NCBI GenBank assembly: GCA_015680685.1
Contig: MNCI01007802.1
Coordinates: forward strand, 669,530 to 733,529
Direction of reading: 5' to 3'
DNA length: 64,000 nucleotides
From: Gnetum montanum
Lineage: Eukaryota; Streptophyta; Gnetopsida; Gnetales; Gnetaceae
Shown: in pieces, positions 9,490 to 20,599 of the stretch
Layout: each line of letters starts with the position of its first letter
Numbering within the stretch: the first letter of the stretch is position 1
Program-made: the position numbers and the translations under genes
Notes under the pieces: generated by a model
The model's database searches: none
The model's input: only the letters and a program-made list of their open reading frames with translations
Told to the model about the DNA's origin: nothing

Positions 9490-9830
9490 GATTCCTACAT
9501 GGAGGAAAGAATTGAATTGAGTTGAGCATATTATAATCACACTCCTCACATGTCTCTTTTCTACATGGAATTTCAAAAGTTGGAGTAATAGTTTGGTTAT
9601 TTTCTAATAAGCCAATGCCTATCGAACTTGCCTCTAGTGAACAAAGATGACATCAAGGTAGCTTTTAACTTCTAAAGCATCAACAGTTATCAAATTTGGG
9701 AGGTAAAATATGGTAGTAATGCAAAGCCAGTGTGCCTTAATGACTAAAAGGAAGCGAGAACCAAGATCATTGCATTTCCATTTGTGAAATCAATCAAACA
9801 GTGATTACCTTAGTGATAAAACCTATTTTT
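9490..9830 (-). pseudogene. Decayed partial copy of the four-exon gene (intron 2 and end of exon 2)
   Basis: This segment aligns co-linearly with 3550-3890. Shared blocks are the 'tctcttttctacatggaatttcaaa' equivalent, 'gccaatgcctat.gaacttgc', 'gtgaacaaagatg.catcaa', 'agcttttaacttctaaagca', 'cattgcatttccattt' and 'gtgattacctta'. The last is the complement of the exon 2 donor (AAG|GTAATCAC). Compared with 3550-3890, many C and CpG positions are T or A here, so it is the more decayed copy. Similarity stops where the LTR fragment at 9832 begins. No exon 3 or 4 match was found below 9490. Confidence 0.65.
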
Positions 9831-9831
9831 G

Positions 9832-10575
9832 ATAAGCCATGATATCGTAGCTCTATATACATCATCGTTGATGCAATGTAGTGGAACTTGGTCACTCCTA
9901 TAAATATCAACACTTGGTCACACCAACAAAAAACTCTCATTTCAACCTTAGGGAAACTCTTGCAGTTTGTTTTTATAGTTTACACTTAGTGATAGAGTGA
10001 ATGCCCATAGTGTGGTGTTGAACAATTAAACAAAATCTTTATTTAAGTGAATTATACTTAGGCATAGTTCATGAACAACAATAAAGATCGAGATTGTTTT
10101 CCACTATTGCAGCCTCCACTTAGTTTCTTTGTTTTACTTAGTTTAATTTTCATTTCCTTAATATGCTTACTTTAGCTTAGTCTTTTTCCTTTTTCAAGCA
10201 CTTTACTTTTCCATGCTCATTAGTAAGGCAAAATGAGTACGACTAGGTTGAGTGTATAAGTATCATTGTTTGGTAATCCCAATAGTTTTATTGCTTGATT
10301 TGCCTAGTAGAATAACACTTGGTAACCGAGTGAGGGTTACATAACCCCAAGATGTGTACAGCAAGCTAGGAACAACTACTCATGGCCATAGGATAGAGTA
10401 GATTTACATTTCTGTTATCACTTAGATTTAGACATTATTCTTATTTTCATTATGGTTGCACTTAGGAGTAATTGAGCCAACAACATCAAGATTGCATATG
10501 CCTCACTTAGAGTTAAATCATACACTTTCACTTCACTAACTCGAAGTGGAAGATAATGATCACGAACCTATTATT
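9832..10575 (+). mobile_element. Family A LTR fragment lacking its 3' end
   Basis: A GATATCG motif (9841), a TATA box (TATAAATA, 9898-9905), 'cttgcagtttgtttttatag', 'gatagagtgaatgcccatagtgtggtg', 'aataaagatcgagatt', 'gatgtgtaca' and 'cctcacttagagttaaatcat' follow the same order as in the LTR at 22886-23709. The last roughly 100 bp, including CTCATCA, are missing. The left boundary is approximate. It abuts the duplicated gene segment. Confidence 0.65.
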
Positions 10576-11171
10576 AACTTTGAGCATACTTACATTGTCC
10601 ATTCATGGATTGGTAGATCTAAGCAGATGTGATGCAGATCTGTTAGGTGTGGAGTCATGGCACATGGTGGCAGTGATGGCAGGGAAGGTAAGGTGAGGCG
10701 TGGCATAGGGGTGAGGCAGGACAACGGGCACTGTGTGTCCACGAGGCAACGTAAGAGGATGGGGCGGCTATGATGGTGTGGAGGGCTGTTCACATGAGAA
10801 ATGTTATAGTAGACGGTTATGTATTTGCCCTGAATGAATGCAGAAGTTTGAATAAGGTTAAGCTTCTTAAATCATTGAAGAAATTCTTAACCCTTTATTT
10901 AGTTAAACGGTTGCAAAATTGTGAGTGCAATATACGTTGGATGGAAAAGCCATTCGTTATATATAAACTTTGGAATAATGTAGTGGTGGTCAACCAATAA
11001 CTGTCAGGCATCAGCTGATTGCAAAGGCATGTAGCTGCTGCCAGCAGTATGCTCAGGTTCAAATAATTTGGAAAGTTGACTCCAAAAGGCAAGGAGGATT
11101 TTATTCCTACAGTATATTTTTAAATATCATAAGTAAATAACACTTGTTTCTGCATGTTTCTTTCATTGTGA
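10576..11171. other. Unassigned stretch with a G-rich segment
   Basis: About 10640-10790 is G-rich on the plus strand, in contrast with its surroundings. No gene or repeat family was recognised. Confidence 0.3.
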
Positions 11172-11450
11172 GTGAGTTTGAAATATGAATTGTTGTTGCT
11201 CTCTTGCAAATAGTTGTTCCAAAATATGAGATAATATATGATATTCTTCTATCCAATTGTGTGAATAGCTATTTTAATAGCTCAAGTTTGGGAGATCTTT
11301 CATCGTAAGTGAGTTTGAAGTATGAATTGTTGTTGCTCTCTTGCAAATAGTTGTTCCAAAAGTATCAGCGCTATTTTAATAGCTCGAGTCAGTTGTCAAT
11401 ATGACGGTTGTTTGGGAGATCTATGCCAACCACTTCATTTTAAATGCGTA
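11172..11450 (+). repeat. ~137-bp tandem duplication
   Basis: 'gtgagtttgaa.tatgaatt' followed by 'gttgttgctctcttgcaaat' begins at 11172 and at 11309. Both copies continue with 'agttgttccaaaa', then 'gctattttaatagctc' and 'tttgggagatct'. Indels separate them. Confidence 0.9.
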
Positions 11451-11649
11451 TCCAAGTATGCTGAACATTTGTGTTGTTTAGTTATTGTTTCAATTTTTGC
11501 TACTCGTGCTTCTATAACTTTAATGGATTGAATAATGAACGTCTCCTCTGAATTGTTTTTGAGCTTTGTAATGGGGTGTATGCATCTGGGTTTTCGCAAT
11601 TGATTTGCATTTGCTAAAGACTGATTTGATTTTCTCATTGGGATTTTGG

Positions 11650-11980
11650 ATTAGAAAAGCATGGCGTCTTTCAAGAAACTTTCCAGATGGGTCTTGACTC
11701 TCGAGGGACTTCGACAAAATCAGATGCATATCACATGAAGGAGAAGCTGGTGCTGAATCTGCAAGGTTAGAAGCAGCGGCACAGGAAGAATGCTTTACCT
11801 ACACACAAGCACAGACTCCAGCTTTCCATTCTCTAAGCTGTGCTGAGCATGGCCATATGAACTGGGAAGCTAATGCTGGTTTCTCAGTTTTTTTCGGAGG
11901 TCATCTCTGCAATCTGCATCGAACTAGGGCCAGAACTACAAAAAAGGATTGGGTTGAGGAAATTCTGGGCAAGGTTTAGA
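11650..11980 (+). other. CpG-containing open stretch, possible gene remnant
   Basis: One plus-strand frame stays open for about 94 codons without an ATG (HEGEAGAESARLEAAAQEE near its start, DWVEEILGKV at its end). A second frame begins MASFKKLSRWVLTLEGLRQN. No splice pair or family could be recognised. Confidence 0.2.
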
Positions 11981-11999
11981 CATTGTGGGATGAATTTTT

Positions 12000-12460
12000 G
12001 AAGGTTTATGGTGGTTTTTATAGTCAGCCCCACTCTTGAAACGCTGTGAATATGCTGGGCCTGCGTAGTCACAAGATCTTTTCAGCGTAGTCAAGGAATT
12101 TGCAATGAAAACTGGTGAATTTCAGCTTGATTTGGAAGGTTTGGTGGGTTCTAATATGCTTTGGTAAGGTGCCGAAATTGGAAATGGTGTCCCGGTGATT
12201 CGTGTTGACACGTGGACAACGTTGGACTCACTGATGACAACGTTGGCCCAGCATAGTCCTGTAGATCTTCAGCGCAGTCATCATCCTCATGTTTTGAATG
12301 GATTTGGTCCCATTTGGCATTTTAAAGTTACGGAGAGTCCTGGGAAGATGTGAAGGCTGTGAAATGGTAGTTTGAAGATTTATTGTTGTTTTCCATACCC
12401 AACCCCAATTGGAAACCCTGTGACTACGCTGGGTAGCGTAATCATTAGGTTTCTCCGGTG
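12000..12460 (+). repeat. Diverged direct repeat with recurrent CAGCGTAGTC-type motifs
   Basis: Segments about 12000-12095 and 12373-12450 align: 'ggtttttatagtcagcccca' against 'ttttccatacccaacccca', then 'gaaacgctgtgaatatgctggg' against 'gaaaccctgtgactacgctggg'. The motif (C)AGCG(T/C)AGTC or its complement recurs five or more times in this block. Confidence 0.6.
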
Positions 12461-12717
12461 TAATCAATATTTGGAAGGCGGAGCAGAGCTGTGTATATGA
12501 GTGTGTTGGCCACAACAGCGTGGTGCGAAATAGATCATGTATTTAGCAACGGTGATGAAACACATACGTATGTAGAATGTACATTTGTTTATGTTGAAAG
12601 ACTGGACTCTCTGAGATCTGGATTTCGGAAGCCACCAAGTTTTTGCTTTATGGATTTTTTTTCTTGTTGCTGCATTGCATTGCATTATCACCAGGTATTC
12701 ATCAATTATAATTGATA

Positions 12718-13047
12718 TTAGTGAAACTGCTGATGCTTGGGTTTTGAACAACCATTTTCTCCCATCTTGTGTATCTCATCAACTGGGTGTGTTTGCAATT
12801 TATCTATACTATCGGCATTGTCATTACTGTGTACCGGGTCAGCTCTGAAGGATGTTTTTAGAAAGTTGGGAAACAGTTGAGGAATTTCTTCTAACAGCAT
12901 CTTCATGGAAATTGAGTTGGTGAATTTTCTACCCTAATATTTTGTAATCCCAGATAGATCCAACTTTCCTTTTGAAAGGAATTCATATATTGGACTCTTA
13001 GGAATAGCATTAAAGTCACCAGCGATCACAATAGGTGCATGGTGTCA
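12718..13047 (-). pseudogene. CCR4-like endonuclease/exonuclease/phosphatase-family exon fragment
   Basis: The minus strand from about 13043 reads PIVIAGDFNAIPKSPIYEFL, then a KGKLDLSG segment. This matches the conserved GDFNxxPxSxxYxFL(S)xxxLxxSG block of plant CCR4 homologues (carbon catabolite repressor 4 family, mRNA deadenylases), where the Asp and Asn are catalytic. One in-frame TAG follows soon after. The frame is then open through MKMLLEEIPQLFPNFL to a TAA at 12718. A TGA stands just before the motif, or an intron boundary falls there. No other domain of the family (LRR region, catalytic Glu block) was found nearby, so it is a lone exon or pseudogene. LINE endonucleases share GDFN, but the SPIYEFL and LSG context favours CCR4. 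Confidence 0.55.
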
Positions 13048-13959
13048 TTCTTTTAAGATGGTTTTTTGCGTGGTTTTTATTTTTTATTATTTTAACTTAT
13101 TCTCTTCATTATTTAGTTCAACTTTTCTTTGTAACACCATAGCTTTAGGCCAACAGTTTTATTAGGTTTCTTTGTAATCTGTCTTCTATATGACATGTTA
13201 GGATAAGTAATGCCATTTGTGTCACATTTACTTATCTTGTATGTAACTATGAATGAAACTGGAACTTAAGTTTTTTCTTGTATTATATCCATGTAAAAGC
13301 AATAGGAAGGTATTGTAATTTATTGTGATTGAAAGTTACCAGATATTGCATGTAATTCCTAAATTTCACTTCAGTTTTGTGATGCTACACATTGGGAACA
13401 TCTACCCTTCTTCATTTGTCTTTTGAGATAGCAATAAAAGAGAAATTTAACTGTAAATAAATTAATGAAACATGAATGGATGGTGGTCTATAGGTGTTAT
13501 AGTAAAATGTAGAGAAAGATGTTAAACATGTTTTTATGCTTCACAGCAGCTAACATTTATTCAAAATATGGGTCATCCCTTTGAATGTTATATTAATGCT
13601 AAAAATCATGACCAGGAAATATGTTTATGCATGAAAATTTATGATAGACCTTTCAACTTTAGTTCATAAGGTCAAGGAAAAGACCACTTGTTGAAAAATG
13701 CCCAAAGATGAAGCTAACTAAAATTGAACTGATCAATCCAAAACATGTTAATAATAAGACTTCATAGGCAAGACATTATTATTTTTTAATTGAGGTATAA
13801 TAAGTGAACATAGTTGATTTTATGGCTAGTTCACATAGAAAAAATTCTCTTTTTAATATTTGATAACATAAAGTGGAAGGAAAAAAATTACAAAAAGTAA
13901 AATAACTATGAACAAGGCAATGCATGCATAAGACAAAGAAAGGAAGGTCATCGTGTTTA
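13048..13959. other. AT-rich stretch, nothing recognised
   Basis: If the CCR4-like exon is part of a larger minus-strand gene this would be upstream intron, but no further exon was recognised. Confidence 0.3.
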
Positions 13960-14204
13960 CCAGTTTTAGGCCTTGGAAGGCCATTAGGTTGCTAGTTTTA
14001 GGCCTTAGTGTGCTATGGTCCATACTTTCCTAGTAAGTATGGAATGCTCTCAAAAGAGCACATAAGGCTAGAGCCAATATTGAAACATGATATAACATTG
14101 TAAAGGTGAACAAATGGTTGGTAAAAGAATGAATGAGAAATTTACCATGAACTTGTTGCTTGATATTTGAGAGATCAAGGAATCCTTTTGCCATGATTTC
14201 ATGG

Positions 14205-14993
14205 TCACCATTTCTCTTGTTTAGCATGGTAGGGATGTAGGGATTTTTGTTGATTGTCCCATGTCATAGAGTTGGCATTATTTGCATTGTTGTTGTTCTC
14301 ATTATGGTTGGCCCTGGTCTGAGTGTTGGGAGTTTGGCCTTGAAACTCCACCTCTATACTTTGGTCGATGTTGAAATAGTTAACCAATGGTACCGACATA
14401 TTGTCTCTGAGGATTACAATTTTCCCTCCCTTGTAGGGAAAGTGAATCTCTCAATGTATAGGGGTTGAGACTGTGCAAAGCTTTGCTAACCATGATCTTC
14501 CTAAGATCAAGTTGAAACTAGGTGTCTCTTAAACTACTAGGAAGTTAGCAAATGTGGGAAGTTGTTCATTGGCCATGAAATCCAAGGAGATGGAATGTCA
14601 CACTACTACCCACAAGCCATTAAATGACTTGAGTGCTAAGGTAGTGGTCTCTTGGATGTTCTTGGTTAAACCTAACTTATCAACAAGGGAATATGATACC
14701 ACATTAGTTACTACCCCATCATGTACATGAACACGATGGACCTTATATTTTCCAACACATATGGTGATAAGGAGAGGAGCAAATATCACTTCGTTGTTTC
14801 AAGAGTTAATCTTTACTTCACTATCATGGAAGTTGTGCATGGATTGATGCCCCTTTTCTCTAAGTGAAGTTTGCTCAATGATATAGCGAATCAATTCTTG
14901 ATTGGCAGGCATGTCTCTACTTATAGGGATAGAGGTCGACACTTGAGCTACTATGTTCCTATGAGCAAGAGATGTCATGACAAGGTCATACAA
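14205..14993 (-). pseudogene. Gypsy aspartic protease, degenerate
   Basis: The minus strand shows VHRVHVHDGVVTNVVSYSLV, equivalent to the flap and active-site strand (V.VDGGAS.N..S..L in active plant gypsy proteases). About 60 codons later comes PSFNLILGRSWLAKL, matching the (Y/F)N.ILGR.W(L) block that closes the domain. It continues with HFPYKGGKIVILRD and VPLVNYFNID. The catalytic D-S/T-G triad is damaged (H-D-G-V-V). Stops fall between the blocks, so it is not functional. Confidence 0.65.
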
Positions 14994-15259
14994 GTTTGGT
15001 GATGTATTCTTTTGTTATAGGGATCATTTACCTTGGTTCATTATTGCAAGGTAACTCTTCTCCTCAACATGTAATCTTTTAGCCTTAGTGATATTAATCT
15101 CTTCCATCCTTTCTTGGGTTTGTGACTTTGGTTTTGGTCCATGTACTAGGGCCCCTTGTCCATGGGTGTAGTTGGTCTTGATGTAGCTTGGTTTGAAGAC
15201 TTTTGTTATTAGCCACCTTTAGTAGGCTTTGTTGTTGGTTTGGCAACAAGCTGATTTTG

Positions 15260-15646
15260 TCATTGTTGTAATGATGACTTCTTGCTAAACTTTGAGTTGT
15301 GGACCACTATAGGTGGGCTTTGGTCATAGGTTGTTATTAGCTTACTTGTTGAAGGTGAAGGGACCCAAATAACAAATGGTTTCCTAGGCTTTGAAGGGTT
15401 AGCAACTTTTGGTCTTGGTTTTGATGTTGATGCCACTAAAGGTAGGACCCATATGATGAAAGGATTCTTAGGGGCCATAAGAGGTGGTACCCATATTATG
15501 AAAGGCTCTATAGGCTTTTTATTTTGGGGTTGCGATGGTACTCTAATGACAAATGATTTCCTAGGAGGATTAGATAGTTTGGTTTTCATGAATGAAGCTA
15601 TTGTATAGGAGATGTTTTTGGTGCTTGGAGAGTTGGGCTCATTCAA
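15260..15646 (-). pseudogene. Proline-rich gag linker with repeated PF(V/I)IWVP units
   Basis: A 128-codon open frame holds four imperfect heptad-like repeats (FVIRVPS, PFIIWVPP, PFIIWVLP, PFVIWVPS) separated by Lys/Pro/Ser-rich spacers. It lies between the gag core and protease of element D. Low-complexity repeats here are typical of disordered gag C-termini; this exact repeat is not one I recognise. Confidence 0.6.
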
Positions 15647-15849
15647 TACAAACTATTTATAGTCTATCATCTTTTGGAGATCATCTTTTAATGCTAGGTA
15701 AAAATTAGTGTCATGGCTAGCCATTTCATGATAATGAAAATACCTATCTAGTCTAAGGTACTTTGGTAGCTTAGGATTGTCTTTAGTAGCTATTGTTGGG
15801 TCTCTAGCTATGTTGCAAAGATGATCATGCCTCTTACAAGATTCTTAAA

Positions 15850-16823
15850 ATAGTTGCTTATGTTGTATATAGCCATATTTAAATAACTATTCTAGAAGCT
15901 TAGAGAGCATCATAGGCAACCTTATGTACTTAGACCTATCCTTCTGCCTAAAGTTTGGTCAATGAGTCTTGGGATGTGTTGTATGGTGGTGATCCTTGCC
16001 TTTCCCCTTATTTTGACTCTTTTTTTATTGCATCCATGGTTATATGTTCTTGCTTGGGCTTATCCCTATCCCTTCTTACATGTTGGTTTTTATAGGCCAC
16101 ATAGGCTAGATCATTGCTTGCCTTAGTTGCTTCTTCAATGTTCTTAGTTTATGGAAAGGCTTGGGTTAGTGACCAAGTCTCTAGTTAGTAAAACTTTAAC
16201 TTGATGAAGTCATTTACTACTCTCTTAAAGATTTCCAAGAGGTGAGTTTCAGCAATAGGATTTGGAATCTCATTAAGTGTTGAGTTCCACCTTTGAATGA
16301 ACCTTTTAACTAGTTATAGTAGCCCCTGCTTCACTGTCATTAGTTGATCCAATGTGGTGTTCAACTTCAAGTTGTATCTTAAGTGGTTAAAAAATTGGTT
16401 TATTAAGTTTTCAATGAAAGAGATGGAATCCCTAGGAAAGATTCAATACTAATCTAAGGCCTTTCCCTTGAGGGACATGGGGAAAATCTATAATATTGAG
16501 TGAGGCCAAGCTTGTAAAAAGAGGAACTTAGATAAAAAGGTTACTAGATGTGCATTGGGATTTCCTTCACCATTGTATTTGGTGAAATTTAAAATAGGAA
16601 AACTTGCGAGAAAGGTTATTTGAGGCACTGTAGAGCTTATAGAATCATTTTGGTAGAAATATAGAACCTTGACAATCTGACTTGTATTGGTCTTGAGTTT
16701 TTGTAGCTCTTCATTAAGGTCTTGGATCATTTTGAAGGCTTGATTCAAGTCTTGAGGCATTCTTGTGGGGTTTGATGCATGTGTCGATGGATGAGGAGGG
16801 ATTTGACAGACTTGTAGCCTCAT
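15850..16823 (-). pseudogene. Gypsy gag (retrotransposon gag domain), degenerate
   Basis: It starts with a coiled-coil-like QDLNQAFKMIQDLNEELQKL and continues with PILNFTKYNGEGNPNAHLVT, the usual 'F..(Y)dG..nP..HL..F' entry to a retrotransposon gag domain. A frame change further on gives LMTVKQGLLxLVKRFIQRWN and NEIPNPIAETHLLEIFKRVV. These are the 'L..(l/m)kQ....l..f..Rw' helices of plant gypsy Gag, which packages element RNA in virus-like particles. Several stops and at least one frameshift are present. Confidence 0.7.
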
Positions 16824-17419
16824 GATAAGCTGTAGTATCGAAAGGAGAGGCTAAGTTATGGTGGTCATAGGTGGGCTAAACAAGGAAAAGGATGTTTATG
16901 TTGGAACTTAAGGTGTAAAGGGAACAAAAGAAGTATGAGAGGCTTCTATTACTTGGGGCCCCAAAGAGGGTTCCACTAATATGACAAAGGAAGATGACAA
17001 GGTAGATATCATAGATGTTGGGTGAATGGTGTAAGGCTGTGTGGCAAAGGGTATCAATGAGAACAAGGAGATGGACTAAGACATGGGTTATGTTCGATAT
17101 GTGGAAATAATGGGTGTGGACTTAAACGTGGTAGGATGAATAGGAGGAGAGTTGGACCAAGGGAATTGTCTCATTGATGGGGTAAGAGACATATAGTTGG
17201 GTGTAGTTGTTTAGGAAACCAAAGATTCAAAAAGACTTCCAATAAAGGTGTTTGGCTCTTGTTTAGCCTCAAACTTATCTTCCTCTCCTTAGCAATCTTT
17301 TGAGCTAATTCCCTTACCAAACTCATCAACCTCTATGATTTTTATGAGCATTTGTACATAAAATTTAGTAAGGAGGATTTCTTCATAAAGAGATGAGATG
17401 TTGTTGTAGGGGCTACACC

Positions 17420-18345
17420 TTGATATACCCCAATAAGACCCAATCCACAACTTCCAAGCAGATCTAGCTTAGAAAATAAAAACAACATAGTAAAATGGAG
17501 AAAATCTTCTTTATATTAATATAATTATCAAAATATATGTAAAAATATAGTAAAGATGAGAAGCCATGCTTAACTCACAACTCTTCTAAGGATCTTAGAG
17601 GTCACACTTATCCCCTCTCAATCCTCAATTGCTCAAAATGGAGCCCAAGCTCAAGACAAGAAAATTATAAGAGATTTTCCTAATCTCTCTCAAGTGCTCT
17701 TCCTTGCCTCTATCTCAACTTCTTTGCACAAGCTCTCCTCCCTCAACTCTCACAAGCTTTCTCTTCTACTCATGGTCAAGGTTATGCTCTCTCTTCTTTC
17801 AACAATGGGATATTACATTAATATTTATAAGCAACCGAAAGGTAAAAACCCTATAAACCTTTCCTTAACTCAACTTGAAGTTCTTTAGATATTTTCCAAG
17901 TCTTCTCATCTTCTCCCTGGCTATATCTATCTTACTTTGGCTATTTCCCAAATTGGAACAAGCATTTTTAGAAATTTCCCCATGTCTCTAGATTGTCTTT
18001 AGCTTTCCTAGAACATCTACTATAAAATCCCTACTTTCGAGAGAGATGTCTACTATTTTTGGGAGACATATTCAACTTAGCAAAGACATCTTTCTTTTTG
18101 CAAAGATGTCTATCTTGAAGGTGCCAAAAATAAAAATTCTTGTTTTGATGCTGGAAGCCTCTAGATACCTCCTAACAAGTCCCCAAAGACCTTGGAACCT
18201 CCTAAACTGATCAAAATAAGCCAAAAACACCTCCAAACATGCCAAAACATCCAAGAATCATCCCCAACAAAATCAACTCAAAAGGATAGATAACATGTAG
18301 GGTGGAGCAAGGGAAATCGAAAGAGCTATCCCTACACTAGATGTA
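17420..18345 (-). mobile_element. Octamer-rich LTR (5' LTR of element D)
   Basis: Resembles 34240-35060 in order and wording: 'tttcccaaattggaaca', 'gtctttagctttcctagaa', 'atctactataaaatcc', repeated gatgtct and agacat motifs, and the terminal '(gag)ctatccctacactag'. The motif AGATGTCT/AGACATCT recurs around 18045-18115. Boundaries are approximate because TG/CA ends could not be fixed. Confidence 0.5.
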
Positions 18346-20346
18346 TTTTTTTCATCTTAGTGTATGATTTTGAATTGACACTTAGCGTTAGATTTAAAGC
18401 ATGGTATTAGGAGGTTAGCTTGTATCTTGTCATAGAGGAGGTTGTAGAACTCCTTGTTGATAATTGTGAAATCTGAGTTTTTTGCCTCACTGCCTAAGTG
18501 ATTATCTTTGTTCTATTACTGTAGGTCTTTTGGGTCATAAACACAAATTGCATCTTGGTTGGATGTCATATTTGTCAGGTTAAGGGGTAGGACGATTGAT
18601 CAGCTAAAAGACATTATCAAAAGATGGTTTTAGCCTTTTTGCTATTTTTAGTAAAAAATGTAATAAGTGGGATAATCCACTAATGTAGTTGACTAAAAAT
18701 GGAAAGGCAATGGGAAATTGCTACTAGGTAATGAAAATGGTAAAATTTATCTACTTCATCATGGATGGAATTGGGTTCCTACTATGACTAGTATAACTAC
18801 TATGGCTATACTGACTACCATGGTTACTTTGACTACTATTATCTATTTTATTGGATCTCGCACCAAACAAAATTAGATTTAGATGGAAAATCCCAATCAA
18901 CTATGTTGAGTGATGGAAATGGAAAATGGTGGATGAAATTGGATTTCTAGATTTGGGTTTTCCTAGTAGACTATGCTGGCCCGTAGGAATCCAGCAATTG
19001 TTGTGAAAATACAACAAAAGCCCAACTACACTAGTTTCTAAGATTTCAATGGAATATTTTTACATATTTCAAGACTTGAAAACATGATAGTTGAAAATTT
19101 TTTTTGGCCAAGAATTTGTGTAGAGGCCCTCCTTCTAGTGTTAGAAAATTGTTGGACCTAGAAATTTTGATTGTTGGAATGGAAACAAAAAATCCCAATC
19201 ATTGAAATAGTTTTAACCTTGAATTCCAAGGGCCTTTGGAAATGGGATTCAAGGTGCCCTAGATGGTTTGGCTAATCACCGAAGCACTTACAAAAGTGTA
19301 AATGGAAATGGCAATGAAAAAATAAACATAAAAAAAATTGAAAATGAAAATGAAAATGAAAGTGCAAATGGAAATGAAGTTGAAGGTGAAAATCTAGAAT
19401 GAAAATAGACATAGAAATTAAAACATAAAATAAAATTTGCATAAGATAAACTATCAATTTATTTAAATGAAAAATAAAGAATAAGGCTCATGAAGTACAT
19501 ATTTTGTGTCAAAAGGACAAGTTGTTTGTGGAAGCTTGAAGTTCATTGGAGAAGGTAGGCTATGTTCCACATCAACTCCACAATTTGGATTCTTCCCAAG
19601 TCCCATTCTTGGCAACTCCTCATTTATTTTCACTAAGATCAGCAATGTGATCATGGAAATGGTATTTGACTTTTTGTGCAATGGCAATACGTAGGAGTCT
19701 CTATGCATAGCATAGTACTAGTTTTGCTACCAAAGTGAAAACAAGGTTGCAAAAGGCTTTTTTGGTTGTGAAAATGAAAAAATGTAGTTGCTTGTGTTAA
19801 GGTTCAGAATGGAATAAAGTATCTACATTGGGTTTTTATAGGGTGGATTTTGCTATTTTTTAGATTTGTACATCACTATCATGATTTCTAATAGATTGGT
19901 GTTAATTTTCAGGTGCAACAATCATCCATTTTCAACATAGTTACCATTTATAGTAATTTTGGAATACTATAGCCACCAAAATCCATTCGTTTACTATAAA
20001 TAGTAAACAAAATTTTATGACTATGTTGGCACCATCCTTACTCTCATGAAGTTTCTAGAACATATGGTCAATTCCAACATTAGGAAATTCTACAAATTCT
20101 ATTGTCCCATTGCTACTATAGCCTCGCTCCAAAGTACCTACTAAAAACTAGGGTGACTACGCTAGAGTTGGGAGATTGGGAATGGAAAAATCCAAATAAT
20201 TCCAATGCTACATCTTCATTAGGTTTTGGTGCTAGGTATTGGGTTGAAAATGGGAAATTCAATCAACTTCATCTACACTTGGGGGAAGGAGGGGTGTAGA
20301 TGGATCTAGCGTAGTTAAGGCTATACCCCTACAAAAGCCCATGAAA
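18346..20346. other. Unassigned repeat-like stretch
   Basis: Contains a decayed hexamer tract (AATGAA-type, about 19318-19400) and a run of 'gactacta(t)' motifs around 18779-18845. It may be the decayed 5' part of the element whose protease and RT follow, but no gag motif was recognised. Confidence 0.35.
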
Positions 20347-20455
20347 ACATCAATTTTGGGAATTCCCAAGGCATTTTTGACCTTCCCAAGCCAAAATATA
20401 GACATGAGGTACCTTTTTCCATTTTTGAAGTGAGGCAACAATGACTTTTAAGGTA
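20347..20455 (-). repeat. Dispersed ~95-bp repeat, copy 2
   Basis: Reverse complement of 6050-6142 with substitutions. The reading frame is conserved over LPHFKNGKRYLMSIFWLGK. It is embedded in a 60-codon minus-strand open frame (20441-20259). Confidence 0.55.
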
Positions 20456-20599
20456 TTTTTCAGCCCTAAAAACCAAAGTATTCAAGATTGTAGTTCATGG
20501 ATGACAAATCTTACATTCACAATGAAATCTTACCTCAAGTTGGGAAATGAAGGTTAAAAACATGAATTTTTGCTTATGTTTCACATGGGACAAGTGAAT

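Larger units (their letters stand above)
14000..18345 (-). mobile_element. Truncated Ty3/gypsy element D (LTR, gag, protease)
   Basis: On the minus strand the order is octamer-rich LTR (about 18345-17420), leader, gag (16823-15850), proline-rich linker (15646-15260) and protease (14993-14205). No reverse transcriptase or integrase follows, so the element is 3'-truncated near 14000. A short duplicated 'gttttaggcctt' pair at 13962-14010 marks the break region. Confidence 0.7.
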
